NCBI GenBank assembly: GCA_937920515.1
Contig: CALEUG010000004.1
Coordinates: forward strand, 186,001 to 250,000
Reading direction: 5' to 3'
Source: an uncultured bacterium
GTDB taxonomy: Bacteria > Acidobacteriota > Aminicenantia > Aminicenantales > Saccharicenantaceae
DNA: 64,000 bases
Shown here: one piece after another, positions 34,481 through 44,696 of the stretch
Layout of the letters: each line of letters begins with the position of its first letter
How positions within the stretch are numbered: the stretch's first letter is position 1
Position numbers and translations under genes: made by a program
Notes under the pieces: generated by a model
What the model saw: the letters and a program-made list of their open reading frames with translations, nothing else
Database searches by the model: none
Told to the model about the DNA's origin: nothing

Positions 34481-35626
34481 TTAGAAAACCAGGCGCAAGC
34501 CGGCTCTCAGGCTGAACCCGGATAGATTGACATCAGCCAGCCTGGGGTCAAGAACCCCGGGGTCAGCCGGCGTGCGGTCCCGAATAAAAAGGGCCGGATA
34601 ATAACGACCACCAGCCTCCACCAGCCAGTAATAGAGCTTGCCCTTCTCGGTTCTGGCCAGGCCATCAGAGTCTGTGTAATCATTGTAGCCCTCAAAATTC
34701 CTTATCCGGGCATAGCGGTAAGCTCCTTCGACATAGACCTGGAGCCAGGAAGAAACCGGCCACTGAACCCCGGCCGCTTCCATCCAGCCAACATTCAGGC
34801 CGCTGGCCCGGCCCTTCCATTCCAGCCAGAGGTCATCCTGCTCCACCCGGTAAAGGTAGCCGGCCCGGGCCAGGTTGGTCTCAAGTCCGGTCCGGATGTA
34901 GAAAATATCAGCCGGCTGGTAAAGAAGGGACACCCGCCAGGAAAGGTTCCTGAGCCCGGGGCGAGTCAACAGGCGGAAGTGGCTGCTGTCCTGGTTGAAA
35001 CTGACAGCCGATTCCCTTGCTCCCTGCATGTATTCAAAGCCCAGCCCCAGAAAAAGCTGCCGGCCAAGCGCATAGAAAAACTCGAGCCCGTAACACCAGG
35101 CAAGGTGCAAACCATTCAGGCTGGCCTTCCTTCCGGTCCCCAGTTCTGCCAGGTAATAATCGGTGACACCCTGGGCCGCTCGATTGAGGTCAGCCGGTGA
35201 CAGGTAGAAGCCTCCTCCGGCTACGGTGAGCAAGTAATCAGGACGGGCCGGCTTTTCCCGCCACGGCCTGACTTCCACTGCCTTCGGCCGCGGTCTCTCC
35301 GGCTGGCGAACAGGCACCAGCGGTGCCGGTTTCAACCTGGAGCCCACTACTTCCACCAGGCTTTCATGCACATAACCTTGAACCCTGGTGCCGTCCGGCT
35401 TTTCCACCGCCACCAGGTACCAGTCGCCTTCCTTTCTCTCCGCTTCCAGTTCAGTTCCCTGGGGCACCTGCCAGAGCATTTCACTGCCGATATCAGGTTT
35501 CAGCCGGATGTTGGCCTGCTCGCTCACCACCTTCAAGCGAAGCTTCTGAACCTGGCTGGCAGCCGGCACCGTCAGGAGGCTCAACATTATCAGGCCCGCA
35601 GACAGGACATAAGAAAATTTCTTCAT
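34481..35626 (-). CDS. Exported SH3b-domain protein with outer-membrane beta-barrel tail
   Basis: A 381-residue exported protein. The signal peptide (1-25) ends VPAASQ. A bacterial SH3 domain (about 28-95) has VVSEQANIRLKPDIGSEML and GDWYLVAV. A Pro/Arg-rich linker follows (PVRQPERPRPK). The C-terminal 230 residues are amphipathic strands ending GFSLRAGLRLVF, the typical end of an outer-membrane barrel. The SH3b part probably contacts peptidoglycan, with the barrel in the outer membrane. I know no named family with this order. The ATG at 35626 has AAGGGA six bases upstream; a longer hydrophobic N-terminus to 35689 is possible but unlikely. Confidence 0.68.
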   Translation of the reverse strand: MKKFSYVLSAGLIMLSLLTVPAASQVQKLRLKVVSEQANIRLKPDIGSEMLWQVPQGTELEAERKEGDWYLVAVEKPDGTRVQGYVHESLVEVVGSRLKPAPLVPVRQPERPRPKAVEVRPWREKPARPDYLLTVAGGGFYLSPADLNRAAQGVTDYYLAELGTGRKASLNGLHLAWCYGLEFFYALGRQLFLGLGFEYMQGARESAVSFNQDSSHFRLLTRPGLRNLSWRVSLLYQPADIFYIRTGLETNLARAGYLYRVEQDDLWLEWKGRASGLNVGWMEAAGVQWPVSSWLQVYVEGAYRYARIRNFEGYNDYTDSDGLARTEKGKLYYWLVEAGGRYYPALFIRDRTPADPGVLDPRLADVNLSGFSLRAGLRLVF

Positions 35627-35792
35627 CTTTAATCCCTTATCAAAGAGATTACAGAACAAGAAGATAAAAAGCAAAAAGTATTTAATCACCGGGGAAAAAT
35701 CACAATGGCGGGAGCCAGGACTTAAAAGATGTATGGCAATTCAGACACCGGCCTTATCCAACCCGGGTAGTAAGCCTGAAGCTAACTATTTT

Positions 35793-37106
<1,314 letters not shown>

Positions 37107-37113
37107 TCACTGA

Positions 37114-37122
37114 ATTTTAGCA
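37114..37122 (-). promoter_or_regulatory. Possible extended -10 promoter for enolase
   Basis: On the minus strand TGC-TAAAAT (37122-37114) is an extended -10 element about 38 bases before the enolase ATG. The -35 match 17 bases further up (TAGATT) is poor. Confidence 0.35.
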
Positions 37123-37199
37123 CAGAGAGCGGGGCAAATCTAATCCGCTCCTTAATACCCGCTTCTAATTTCCCCGGCTTTTTAATAAAATTGAAAATG

Positions 37200-37223
37200 C
37201 CCGGTTCTTGAATCGCAACCGGG
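37200..37223 (+). repeat. Perfect 7-bp inverted repeat upstream of mgtC
   Basis: CCCGGTT (37200-37206) and AACCGGG (37217-37223) frame a 10-base centre, ending 34 bases before the mgtC ATG. It could be a leader hairpin or an operator. It is much smaller than the known long mgtC leaders of enterobacteria. Confidence 0.4.
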
Positions 37224-37257
37224 ACAGATGGCTCCAGCCTGAAGAAAGGTCAAAGGA

Positions 37258-37905
37258 ATGGACATACTGGAAATTATTCTTAAATTGATCCTGGCTGTGG
37301 CCCTGGGAGGACTCATAGGCATTGAGCGTGAGGCCAGCCAGAAGCCAGCCGGGTTCCGGACCAACATTCTGGTTTGCGTGGGCTCGGCCATGATGATGAG
37401 CCTGGCCGCGGGTCTGGTCCAGGGTTCAAGTGCCACGCCCGACACCCTGATTCGCATGGCAGCCGGAGTAATGACCGGCATCGGTTTTCTGGGAGCCGGC
37501 ACCATAATCCAGGCCAGAGGCATGGTCATCGGCCTGACCACGGCCACCACCATCTGGGTGGTAGCCGGGCTGGGCCTGGTCATCGGAGCCGGTTATTACC
37601 TTCCCGCCCTCATCCTGACCGCCCTGATTATAGCTACCCTGGTGGCCTTCAGAAAAATAGAAGACGTTTACCTGAAAAAGAACATTTACCATTACCACCT
37701 GAAATACCAAGACGCCCCGGACCTGCTGTCCAGGCTGCGCAAGCTGAGCTTTCACCACGGCATCAAGCTGGAAAGGCTCAGCATAAAGAAAGAAGGAAAT
37801 TTACTGGTACTTAATTTTTCCACGATCGGTAGCGAAGAGAAAGAGCAGCAATTTAACGACGGCCTGATGAACCTGGGCCAGCTGGAGGAATTCAGGGTTG
37901 ACTGA
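37258..37905 (+). CDS. MgtC/SapB-family membrane protein
   Basis: A 215-residue protein. The MgtC domain has about four helices (1-135) with the hallmark GGLIGIEREASQKPAGFRTN near 17-36 and GVMTGIGFLGAGTII near 66-80. A C-terminal soluble part (about 140-215) looks like the ACT-type domain found in long MgtC proteins. MgtC proteins are linked to growth at low Mg and to control of phosphate and ATP balance. The rdgB start lies inside its end, so the two are co-translated. Confidence 0.88.
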   Translation: MDILEIILKLILAVALGGLIGIEREASQKPAGFRTNILVCVGSAMMMSLAAGLVQGSSATPDTLIRMAAGVMTGIGFLGAGTIIQARGMVIGLTTATTIWVVAGLGLVIGAGYYLPALILTALIIATLVAFRKIEDVYLKKNIYHYHLKYQDAPDLLSRLRKLSFHHGIKLERLSIKKEGNLLVLNFSTIGSEEKEQQFNDGLMNLGQLEEFRVD

Positions 37906-38506
37906 GCAGCGTTTGCTTCTGGCCACAACCAACCGGGGCAAGGTCCGGGAATTGAGGAAACTTTTAAGGGGTCTGCCGCTCAGGATAGAAGGCCTGGAAA
38001 AGTATCCAGGGATCGGGAAGTACCGGGAAATCGGAAAAACTTTTGAGGACATCAGCCGGGGAAAGTGCCTTTTTTACAGCCGGAAATATCCCGGGCTGGT
38101 GCTGGCCGAGGATTCCGGCCTGGAAGTTGAAGTCCTCGGCGGACGGCCGGGCGTGCGTTCAGCCCGGTTTTCAGGACCCGGAGCCAGCGACGAAAAAAAT
38201 ATTCAAAAGTTACTGAAGTTGCTTGAGGGTATGCCCTCCAGCCAGCGCCGGGCCAGCTTTGTCTGCGTGGCCACCCTGGGCGGCCAGGGCCGCCTTATCA
38301 AAAGCTTCAGGGGTCGCGTCCGGGGCCTGATACTGACCGAGCCGGACGGCAAGAATGGTTTCGGTTATGACCCGGTATTTTATTACCCGCCGCTCAGAAA
38401 ATCCTTTGCCCGTTTGCGCCCGGAAGAGAAAAACCTGGTCAGCCACCGCGGCCGGGCCCTGAGAAAATTGCGGCGTTTTCTCGAAGGGTACTTGAAGAAT
38501 AAATAG
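37898..38506 (+). CDS. rdgB: XTP/dITP diphosphatase (RdgB/HAM1)
   Basis: A 202-residue nucleotide pyrophosphatase that removes non-canonical purine triphosphates (ITP, XTP). Family motifs are ATTNRGKVRELR near 9-20, VLAEDSGLEVEVLGGRPGV near 68-86, GFGYDPVFYYPP near 154-165 and a C-terminal VSHRGRALRKL. The start is TTG at 37898 with GGAGG nine bases upstream, overlapping mgtC by eight bases. The only in-frame codons nearby that could start are non-ATG, so TTG is the best choice. Confidence 0.93.
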   Translation: MTEQRLLLATTNRGKVRELRKLLRGLPLRIEGLEKYPGIGKYREIGKTFEDISRGKCLFYSRKYPGLVLAEDSGLEVEVLGGRPGVRSARFSGPGASDEKNIQKLLKLLEGMPSSQRRASFVCVATLGGQGRLIKSFRGRVRGLILTEPDGKNGFGYDPVFYYPPLRKSFARLRPEEKNLVSHRGRALRKLRRFLEGYLKNK

Positions 38507-38569
38507 CCCGCTGACCCGAAGTCTGCCCCGACCTGTCGTTTCCCAAAAATTTCACGCCGGTTAAATTTT

Positions 38570-38595
38570 GTTGACCGGAAAAGCCCGGTGTCAAC
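38570..38595 (+). repeat. Imperfect 26-bp inverted repeat upstream of comEA
   Basis: GTTGAC (38570-38575) and GTCAAC (38590-38595) are exact inverted arms, with further CCGG/CCGG pairing inside. It lies about 120 bases before comEA in a 206-base gap. A TATAAA hexamer follows at 38642-38647 without a good -35. It could be a regulatory site or the end of the rdgB message. Confidence 0.3.
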
Positions 38596-38712
38596 CAGAC
38601 TTTACCCGCCGTGCTGCCCCGACTGAATCTATTTTCTTAATTATAAATAAGATACCGCCGGCTCCAGCCTGGCCCGTTTCCGGCATAAACTCCAGCTGAA
38701 AGGAGGTCTAAC

Positions 38713-39021
38713 ATGACCGGAGGTCTCAAAAAATTACTGGCTCTCAGTCTGCTGGCTCTGATGGGACTGCTGGTTTTTAACCCGGGCTATGCCCAGAACC
38801 AGCCCAAGTCCGGGCCGGCCAAGGTCAACATCAACACCGCTTCCGCGGCCGAACTTCAGAACCTGCCCCGCATCGGGCCCAAAGTGGCCCAGAGAATCGT
38901 CGATTACCGGACCCAGAATGGCCCTTTTAAGAAAATCGAAGATATCATGAAGGTCCGGGGCATCGGGGAAAAAGTCTTCAACCAGATCAAAGACCTGATC
39001 ACCGTGGGCGAGGGGAAATAG
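38713..39021 (+). CDS. ComEA-like helix-hairpin-helix DNA-binding protein
   Basis: A 102-residue protein with a signal peptide or anchor (1-28, ending NPGYAQ) and a C-terminal ComEA domain (about 38-100). Two helix-hairpin-helix motifs are visible: NTASAAELQNLPRIGPKVAQ and DIMKVRGIGEKVFNQI. ComEA binds incoming DNA in the periplasm during natural transformation. The ribosome-binding site AAAGGAGG is near-perfect. dprA, another transformation gene, lies 3.4 kb away. Confidence 0.88.
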   Translation: MTGGLKKLLALSLLALMGLLVFNPGYAQNQPKSGPAKVNINTASAAELQNLPRIGPKVAQRIVDYRTQNGPFKKIEDIMKVRGIGEKVFNQIKDLITVGEGK

Positions 39022-39039
39022 GCTGGAATCTCAAGACCA

Positions 39040-39075
39040 GGGGCAGGAAAGAACCTGTCTGTCCTTTCCTGCCCC
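39040..39075 (+). terminator. Strong hairpin between comEA and the convergent xer gene
   Basis: Arms GGGGCAGGAAAG (39040-39051) and CTTTCCTGCCCC (39064-39075) pair over 12 bp without mismatch around a 12-base loop, beginning 18 bases after the comEA stop. No clear T tract follows on either strand, so it may end transcripts in both directions only weakly, or protect 3' ends. Confidence 0.5.
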
Positions 39076-39184
39076 CCATCCCTTTAGAAGGGCCAGGGCC
39101 CGTCAGGAGCGATGCGGAGAAATAAAAGTTCAGGGGCAAAATAATCAGGTCTGAATTGACTGTATCGATCTTGGGTGACAAGCG

Positions 39185-40072
39185 TCAGGAACGAGGGTGA
39201 GACTTACGGTAGATTTCCAGGAGCCGACCGAGGTTCAGGTGAGTGTATTTCTGGGTGGTGGCCAGGCTCCGGTGTCCCAGCAGCTCCTGGATGGCCCGGA
39301 GGTCAGCCCCCCGGCTGAGAAGATGGGAAGCAAAAGAATGACGCAGAGAGTGGGGACTTATCTTGCGGAAGACGGCTATCTGCTTCAGACGGTCCTGGAC
39401 CAGCCTCTGCACCGAACGGGCCGTCAGCCTCTGGCCGCGATAATTCAGGAACAGGGCCGGAGACGGAGTGTGTTTCAGGCCAGGCCGGGGGCGGAGAGCC
39501 AGGTACTCGCGCAACCATTTTTCAGCCTGCCGGCCAAAGGGCACTATCCTCTCTTTCTTACCCTTGCCTTTCACCCTGACCAGCCTCTCCCGGAGATGAA
39601 GGTCCTCCAGGTCCAGGCCGGTCAGCTCAGAAACCCGCAGTCCGGAAGCATACAGCAATTCCAGAATGGCCCGATCCCGAACTTCCAGCGGGTCCTCCCG
39701 ATCGACCGACCATTCCAGCAGCCGGGCGGTCTCCTCCTCGGTCAGAAATCCAGGAATTTTCTGCTCCTGCCGCGGCGTGACCAGGGCACTGGCCGGGTTA
39801 TCATCGCGCCATTTCTTTCTTAAACCGAATTCAAAAAAGGAGCGCATGGCCGCCAGCTTGCGGATGATGGAACTCTTTTTCAGGCGGCGTTCATGCAGCT
39901 CGGCCAGGAAGCCACGCAGGGCCAGGGTCTCGGCTGTCCTCCAGGTGTGGCCTTTCTCTTGCAAGTAAGCAGCCAGCTGGTTCAGGTCACGACGATAACC
40001 GGCGATGGTATGGGGCGAGGCGTTTTTTTCAAACCTCAGAAAGTCCAGAAACTGTTCAATCTCTTTTTTCAT
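39185..40072 (-). CDS. Tyrosine recombinase XerC/XerD
   Basis: A 295-residue site-specific recombinase that resolves chromosome dimers. The N-terminal SAM-like domain (1-95; DFLRFEKNASPHTIAGYRRDL) precedes the catalytic domain. Visible catalytic residues are Arg in ASGLRVSELTGLDL, Lys in VKGKGKKER, His-x-x-Arg in SPHSLRHSFASHLL, His in LLGHRSLATTQ and Tyr in KYTHLNL. The length is that of XerC/XerD. Which of the two it is cannot be decided here. It begins 17 bases inside the end of topA, and the topA-xer arrangement is common. Confidence 0.93.
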   Translation of the reverse strand: MKKEIEQFLDFLRFEKNASPHTIAGYRRDLNQLAAYLQEKGHTWRTAETLALRGFLAELHERRLKKSSIIRKLAAMRSFFEFGLRKKWRDDNPASALVTPRQEQKIPGFLTEEETARLLEWSVDREDPLEVRDRAILELLYASGLRVSELTGLDLEDLHLRERLVRVKGKGKKERIVPFGRQAEKWLREYLALRPRPGLKHTPSPALFLNYRGQRLTARSVQRLVQDRLKQIAVFRKISPHSLRHSFASHLLSRGADLRAIQELLGHRSLATTQKYTHLNLGRLLEIYRKSHPRS

Positions 40073-42425
40073 CTTTTCCAGCAGTTTCAGCTGGCTCCTG
40101 TCGGGCCTGGTTCGAGGCGGGCTCAGGCTTTTCCGTTACGGCCGGGACAGGAGCGGCCGGGTCTCCTTCCAGGTACTGCACGTAATCGCACTGTCGACAA
40201 TAAAGGTATGGCTTTTTCCTGGTCGGGGCTTTCTTGAATAAATATTTGGCTTCGCATTTCGGGCAATCCTGCAGGAGCACTTCATCCCAGCTGGCAAACC
40301 GGCAGCGCGGGAAATTGCTGCAGCCGTAAAAATATTTTCCCCTCCTGGTCTGGCGCTTGATGATGGTGCCGCCGCAACCCTGCGGGCAGGGCACACCGGT
40401 ATCAATTTTTTCCCTCTTCTCGATGTAATCGCACTGCGGATAATTGGAGCAGGCGATAAAGGGCCCGAATTTACCCCGGCGGTAGACCAGGGGCGACCCG
40501 CATTTCGGACATTTCTTATCGATGACCTTATTTTCTTTTTTAACCAGCGGTTCTTTGTAGGAACATTCCGGGTAGCCGGAGCAGGCCTTGAACCTTCCGT
40601 ACCGGCCTTCCTTAATCACCAGGTTTTTGCCACAGAGGGGGCATTTATCCTCGACCGGAATACCGTTCTTTTTAACAGACTCGGTTTCATGACCCTGCTC
40701 CAAATACTTCTGCAGGAGCTCATAATATTGCCTGAGACTCTCCAGCCAGTCAGCCTGACCGTCGCTGATGCGATCGAGTTTTTCCTCCATTCTGGCCGTG
40801 AACTTGTAATCAAACAGCTCGGCAAAGTTCTTGACCAGAAAGTCGGTGACAAAAAAACCCAGCTCGGTCGGACGGAATCGTCCCTCCTCCTTTATGACAT
40901 AGGTCCGGTCCTGAAGGGTGGAGATGATGGGGGCGTAGGTACTGGGGCGACCGATGCCCCTGGCCTCCAGCTCCTTGACCAGTGTGGCCTCGGTATAACG
41001 CGGCGGGGGCTGGGTAAAATTCTGCTTGCTCTGAAGGTCGACCAGGCTGAGAGTCTCGCCCTCCCTGGCCACCGGCAGCTGGCCTTCTTCTTCTTTTGCC
41101 GGCCCGGTTGCTTCCCCCGATTTATCTTCCCCGTTTCCAGCATTTTCAAAACGAAGGTGTTGTTTTTCATACAGCTCGAGAAAGCCCTTGAACTTGATGA
41201 CCTCTCCCCGGGCCACGAAAATATATTTATCAACCCTGATATCAAACTGGGTTTCTTCCACCTCTGCCGGGCTCATCTGTGAGGCCAGGAACCTGTTCCA
41301 GATCAGGCGGTAGAGTTCATATTCCTCTTTTTTCAGGTAAGGTCTTACCCTTTCGGGGGTCAGGTCCAGGCGGGTCGGCCGGATGGCTTCGTGGGCCTCC
41401 TGGGCAGTCTTCCTGGATTTGTGCGGGGCAACCTTGGCCGGCACATACTCGGGGCCGAAATGCTCGGCTATATACTTCTTAGCCGCAGCCCTGGCCACCT
41501 CGGAAATCCGGACCGAATCGGTGCGCATGTAGGTAATCAATCCAACCGGGCCCAGCTCCCCCAGCTCCAGCCCTTCGTACAGCCTCTGGGCCACCATCAT
41601 GGTCTTCTTGACCGAAAAGCGCAGCAGCCGGTAGGCGTCCTGTTGCATGGTGGAAGTTATGTAGGGTGCCGGCGGATTCTTCTTCCTGGCCTTGACCTGG
41701 ATTTTTTCCAGGAAAAAAGGCTGCCGGCGGCAGACTTCCAGGATTTCCCGGGCTGTCTGTTCGTCCTTTATCCTGACCTTCTTGCCGTCTACCCGGGATA
41801 GCAGCGCCCGGAATTCGGGTGGATTTTCTGCCCGAAGTATGGCAGCAATCGTCCAGTATTCTTCGGGCTTAAAATCCCTTATTTCTTTTTCCCGGTCGCA
41901 GACCAGGCGCAGAGCCACCGACTGCACCCGGCCGGCGCTCAGGCCGCGACCGATCTTTTTCCAGAGCAGGGGACTTACCAGATATCCCACCAGGCGGTCC
42001 AGGATTCTCCTGGTCTGCTGGGCGTTTATCTTATTCTGATCCAGGGGCCCCAGCTTCTTAAAAGCCTCCTTGATAGCTTCTTCCGTGATTTCGTGGAAAA
42101 CTGCCCGGTAGACTTTCTCGTTCTCCCGGGCCAGAAGCTGGCTCAGGTGCCAGGAAATAGCCTCGCCTTCCCGGTCGGGGTCGGCTGCCAGGATGACTTT
42201 CTCAGCTTCCCGGGCCAGCTTCCTGAGCTCAGCCACCAGGCGTTTCCGCTCGGGAATAACCTGGTAGGTGGGCTTGAAATCGTTTTTCAGGTCCACGCCC
42301 AGCCTGGTCTTCGGCAGGTCGCAGACGTGCCCCATGGAGGCCTTGACCAGATAACCGGAACCCAGGTACCGGTTGACGGTCTTGGCCTTGGCCGGGGATT
42401 CAACAATCACTAAGGCTTTACCCAC
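40056..42425 (-). CDS. topA: DNA topoisomerase I with four zinc-ribbon repeats
   Basis: A 789-residue type IA topoisomerase that relaxes negative supercoils. The TOPRIM domain opens GKALVIVESPAKAKTVNRYL. The active tyrosine is in GLITYMRTDSVRIS near 297. Four C-terminal cysteine ribbons follow: CPLCGKNL..CSGYPECSY, CPKCGSPL..CSNYPQCDY, CPQGCGGT..CSNFPRC and CPKCEAKY..CRQCDY. Many TopA proteins carry three. A low-complexity tail (PAAPVPAVTEKPEPASNQ) ends the chain. The start is GTG, immediately after the dprA stop. Confidence 0.96.
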   Translation of the reverse strand: MGKALVIVESPAKAKTVNRYLGSGYLVKASMGHVCDLPKTRLGVDLKNDFKPTYQVIPERKRLVAELRKLAREAEKVILAADPDREGEAISWHLSQLLARENEKVYRAVFHEITEEAIKEAFKKLGPLDQNKINAQQTRRILDRLVGYLVSPLLWKKIGRGLSAGRVQSVALRLVCDREKEIRDFKPEEYWTIAAILRAENPPEFRALLSRVDGKKVRIKDEQTAREILEVCRRQPFFLEKIQVKARKKNPPAPYITSTMQQDAYRLLRFSVKKTMMVAQRLYEGLELGELGPVGLITYMRTDSVRISEVARAAAKKYIAEHFGPEYVPAKVAPHKSRKTAQEAHEAIRPTRLDLTPERVRPYLKKEEYELYRLIWNRFLASQMSPAEVEETQFDIRVDKYIFVARGEVIKFKGFLELYEKQHLRFENAGNGEDKSGEATGPAKEEEGQLPVAREGETLSLVDLQSKQNFTQPPPRYTEATLVKELEARGIGRPSTYAPIISTLQDRTYVIKEEGRFRPTELGFFVTDFLVKNFAELFDYKFTARMEEKLDRISDGQADWLESLRQYYELLQKYLEQGHETESVKKNGIPVEDKCPLCGKNLVIKEGRYGRFKACSGYPECSYKEPLVKKENKVIDKKCPKCGSPLVYRRGKFGPFIACSNYPQCDYIEKREKIDTGVPCPQGCGGTIIKRQTRRGKYFYGCSNFPRCRFASWDEVLLQDCPKCEAKYLFKKAPTRKKPYLYCRQCDYVQYLEGDPAAPVPAVTEKPEPASNQARQEPAETAGKDEKRD

Positions 42426-43532
42426 TCAAGTTCTCCTGCGAAAAAATTTCCCGGCTTCCTGCACTACCAGGTCTTTCATTTCCAGAGCCAGCAGCACCGT
42501 CAGGAGCTCGGCCACGGATATTTGAATTTTATCAGATAAATCGTCAATGTGAATAAGGGAGTCGCCGGGAAGAGCCTGGTAGACCTCCTTTTCCCGCCCT
42601 ACCAGTTCCGGGACGGAATTTCCCTTCTCAGCCAGCCGGCTCATGGCCGCTTCTTTCCAGGGTGACGGCAATTCCAGCAGGACGTCTTCAGCCGACTGGA
42701 CGAGTTTGGCTCCGTGTTTTATCAGCAAATTAGTCCCCTGGCTCAAGTCCGAGTCTACCGGTCCGGGTACAGCCAGAACCTCCCGTCCCTGATCAGCCGC
42801 CAGCCGGGCGGTGATCAGGGCTCCTGACTTCAGGCTGGCCTCTATCACCAGGCAGGCCAGACTCAACCCGCTGATAACCCGGTTCCGGAGCGGGAAATGA
42901 AAGCCCAGCGGCTCGGAGTCCAGCGGAAATTCACTGACCACTGCTCCCTTTTCGGCTATCTTTTCTGCCAGCATTCTGTTTTCTCCCGGATAGATATTAT
43001 CCAGTCCCGACCCCAGAACAGCCACCGTCCGCCCGCAGCGCAGGGCACCCCGGTGGGCTCTGGTATCGACCCCCCTGGCCAGGCCGCTTACCACCACCAG
43101 CCCGCAGCCGGCCAGGGCTTCAGACAGCCGGTCGGTCATAACCTGACCATAAACGCTCGGCCTTCTCGAGCCGACCACTGCCACTGCCGCCCAGTTCAGT
43201 ATCTCGGGCTGGCCCTGGCAGTAAAGGACAGGTGGAGGTTCGACGATTTCCCTCAGAAGCCGGGGGTACCGGACATCCTCAAAAGGTAAGAGAGTATACT
43301 CTTTTCTGGCCAGCTTCTCAAGTTCTGCCTCGGCCCAGGCCTGCAGCTCCCCGGACTGCAGCTTTTGGCGGGCCGTCGGCCGGAGTCTGGCTGCCTCCAG
43401 CAGGGCTTCGTCGGGCGGAAACAGCTCGCCTTCCGCCTCCATCAGGCTGATGGCCCGGCGGGCTGACAGCAGGCCTTCGCTGACCAGGTAATTGAGCCCG
43501 AGCCAGCGCAGCTGCCGTTTTTCTTCCGTCAC
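42426..43532 (-). CDS. dprA: DNA-processing protein DprA
   Basis: A 368-residue DprA, which loads RecA on single-stranded DNA during natural transformation. The Rossmann-like DprA domain has VAVVGSRRPSVYG near 119-131, VVSGLARGVDTRAH near 149-162, VLGSGLDNIYPGEN and GALITARLAADQGREV. A C-terminal winged helix (about 305-365) is also present. I chose GTG at 43532, which overlaps the uspA stop as GTGA; a TTG at 43541 is in frame. It is directly followed by topA, a widely conserved neighbour. Confidence 0.93.
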   Translation of the reverse strand: MTEEKRQLRWLGLNYLVSEGLLSARRAISLMEAEGELFPPDEALLEAARLRPTARQKLQSGELQAWAEAELEKLARKEYTLLPFEDVRYPRLLREIVEPPPVLYCQGQPEILNWAAVAVVGSRRPSVYGQVMTDRLSEALAGCGLVVVSGLARGVDTRAHRGALRCGRTVAVLGSGLDNIYPGENRMLAEKIAEKGAVVSEFPLDSEPLGFHFPLRNRVISGLSLACLVIEASLKSGALITARLAADQGREVLAVPGPVDSDLSQGTNLLIKHGAKLVQSAEDVLLELPSPWKEAAMSRLAEKGNSVPELVGREKEVYQALPGDSLIHIDDLSDKIQISVAELLTVLLALEMKDLVVQEAGKFFRRRT

Positions 43533-44404
43533 TTCTTGCAAAAAACTGAGGGCAGGGCCAGCACCGGCACGGTAGAATAGGAAATGACCTTTTCGGTGGT
43601 GCTGCCCAGGAAAAATCTTTCCAGCGGCGAGACGCAGGTAGACATGACAATCAGGTCGAGTTTATGCCGGGCCGCGTAGGTCACAATCCCGGCCGCGGCA
43701 TTCAGGTCTCTAACCACCACTTCCTTGATTTCAAACCCGGCTTTCTTTTTCTTCCGGCTCTTCAGGGTTTTCAGGGCTTCATCCATCATCTTTTTAATCT
43801 GGTCAGGTGAGAACTTGAAATCGTAAAGCTCCAGGATATAAAGCAGGGTCAGGTTGGCCCCGAGGGTGGAGGCCAGCATCCAGGCATAGTTTCTTTCCTT
43901 TTCTTCGGCCGCAGAGAAATCGGTGGGGACCAGGATGTTTTCAATCTTCGGGATTACCCGACGCCCGGGCACCACCAGAACCGGAACCCGGGAACGCCGC
44001 AGGACCTGGTTGGCCACGCTGCCCAGGAGGATTTTTTCCAGGGCGGACAGGCCCTTGCGGCCGATGACCACCAGCTGGCACTTTTCCTTCTCGGCCACCT
44101 CCGGTATCTTCTTTCCGGCCGAGCCTGTATCCACAATCAGCCCGGAAAACTTGATTTCATTCTTTTCGGAAAGACGCTGCAATTTCTTCAGCGCCCGGCG
44201 CCGGCTCTCCTTCTGTTTTTCCATAAGTTCGGCCACCACCACTCCCCGGCTTTCATAAAGGGCCGGAGCAAAATCCGGAACCACGTGCAGGGCCTTGACC
44301 CGGGCGCCAAAGCGTCCGGCCAGGTAATTGGCGTAGGACAGGGCTGTTAAAGATTCCCTGGAAAAATCTGTGGCCCAGAGGATATTCTTGATTTGTCCTG
44401 TCAT
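43529..44404 (-). CDS. Tandem universal stress protein
   Basis: A 291-residue protein of two USP domains. The first (about 1-140) starts NILWATDFSRESLTAL and ends with the ATP-binding loop GRKGLSALEKILLGSVANQV (G-x2-G-x9-G-S). The second (about 148-290) starts NILVPTDFSAAEE, and its loop reads STCVSPLERFFLGSTTEKV, with the first glycines lost, so only the first domain looks able to bind ATP in the standard way. Cytoplasmic; a stress or energy-state sensor. AAGGAG precedes its ATG. Confidence 0.88.
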   Translation of the reverse strand: MTGQIKNILWATDFSRESLTALSYANYLAGRFGARVKALHVVPDFAPALYESRGVVVAELMEKQKESRRRALKKLQRLSEKNEIKFSGLIVDTGSAGKKIPEVAEKEKCQLVVIGRKGLSALEKILLGSVANQVLRRSRVPVLVVPGRRVIPKIENILVPTDFSAAEEKERNYAWMLASTLGANLTLLYILELYDFKFSPDQIKKMMDEALKTLKSRKKKKAGFEIKEVVVRDLNAAAGIVTYAARHKLDLIVMSTCVSPLERFFLGSTTEKVISYSTVPVLALPSVFCKK

Positions 44405-44526
44405 GATTTTTTCTCCTTCCTGTTTTTTCCAATTCTACCATATCCGGGCCGATTTCCTTAAATCTTTTTCCAACAGTAAAGACGGAGTAAAACAGCTTTA
44501 TTCTCATCAACGATAATCAGAAAACC

Positions 44527-44555
44527 CGGCCACTCCCATGTTTCGGAGCTGGCCG
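44527..44555 (-). terminator. Rho-independent terminator-like hairpin downstream of the CNT gene
   Basis: On the minus strand CGGCCAGCTCC pairs with GGAGTGGCCG (one bulged base) around an 8-base loop. It is followed by GGGTTTTCTG. It lies about 140 bases after the CNT transporter stop, in a 292-base gap that otherwise shows no gene. Confidence 0.5.
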
Positions 44556-44696
44556 TCAGGGTTAACGGATGTAAACGTTGACCAGAAAATCTCGCCTTGA
44601 TGTTTGTCTGGACACCGCTATCAGTCGTCCAGGTATCCGGCCGGAGCCCTGCCTGGACCGGAGCCAGAACCTACAGCCGGTTCGGCAGCCCGGATA

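Noticed and set aside
40056-40072. Frameshift between topA and xer
   Set aside because: The 17-base overlap is a normal gene overlap; both proteins are full length.
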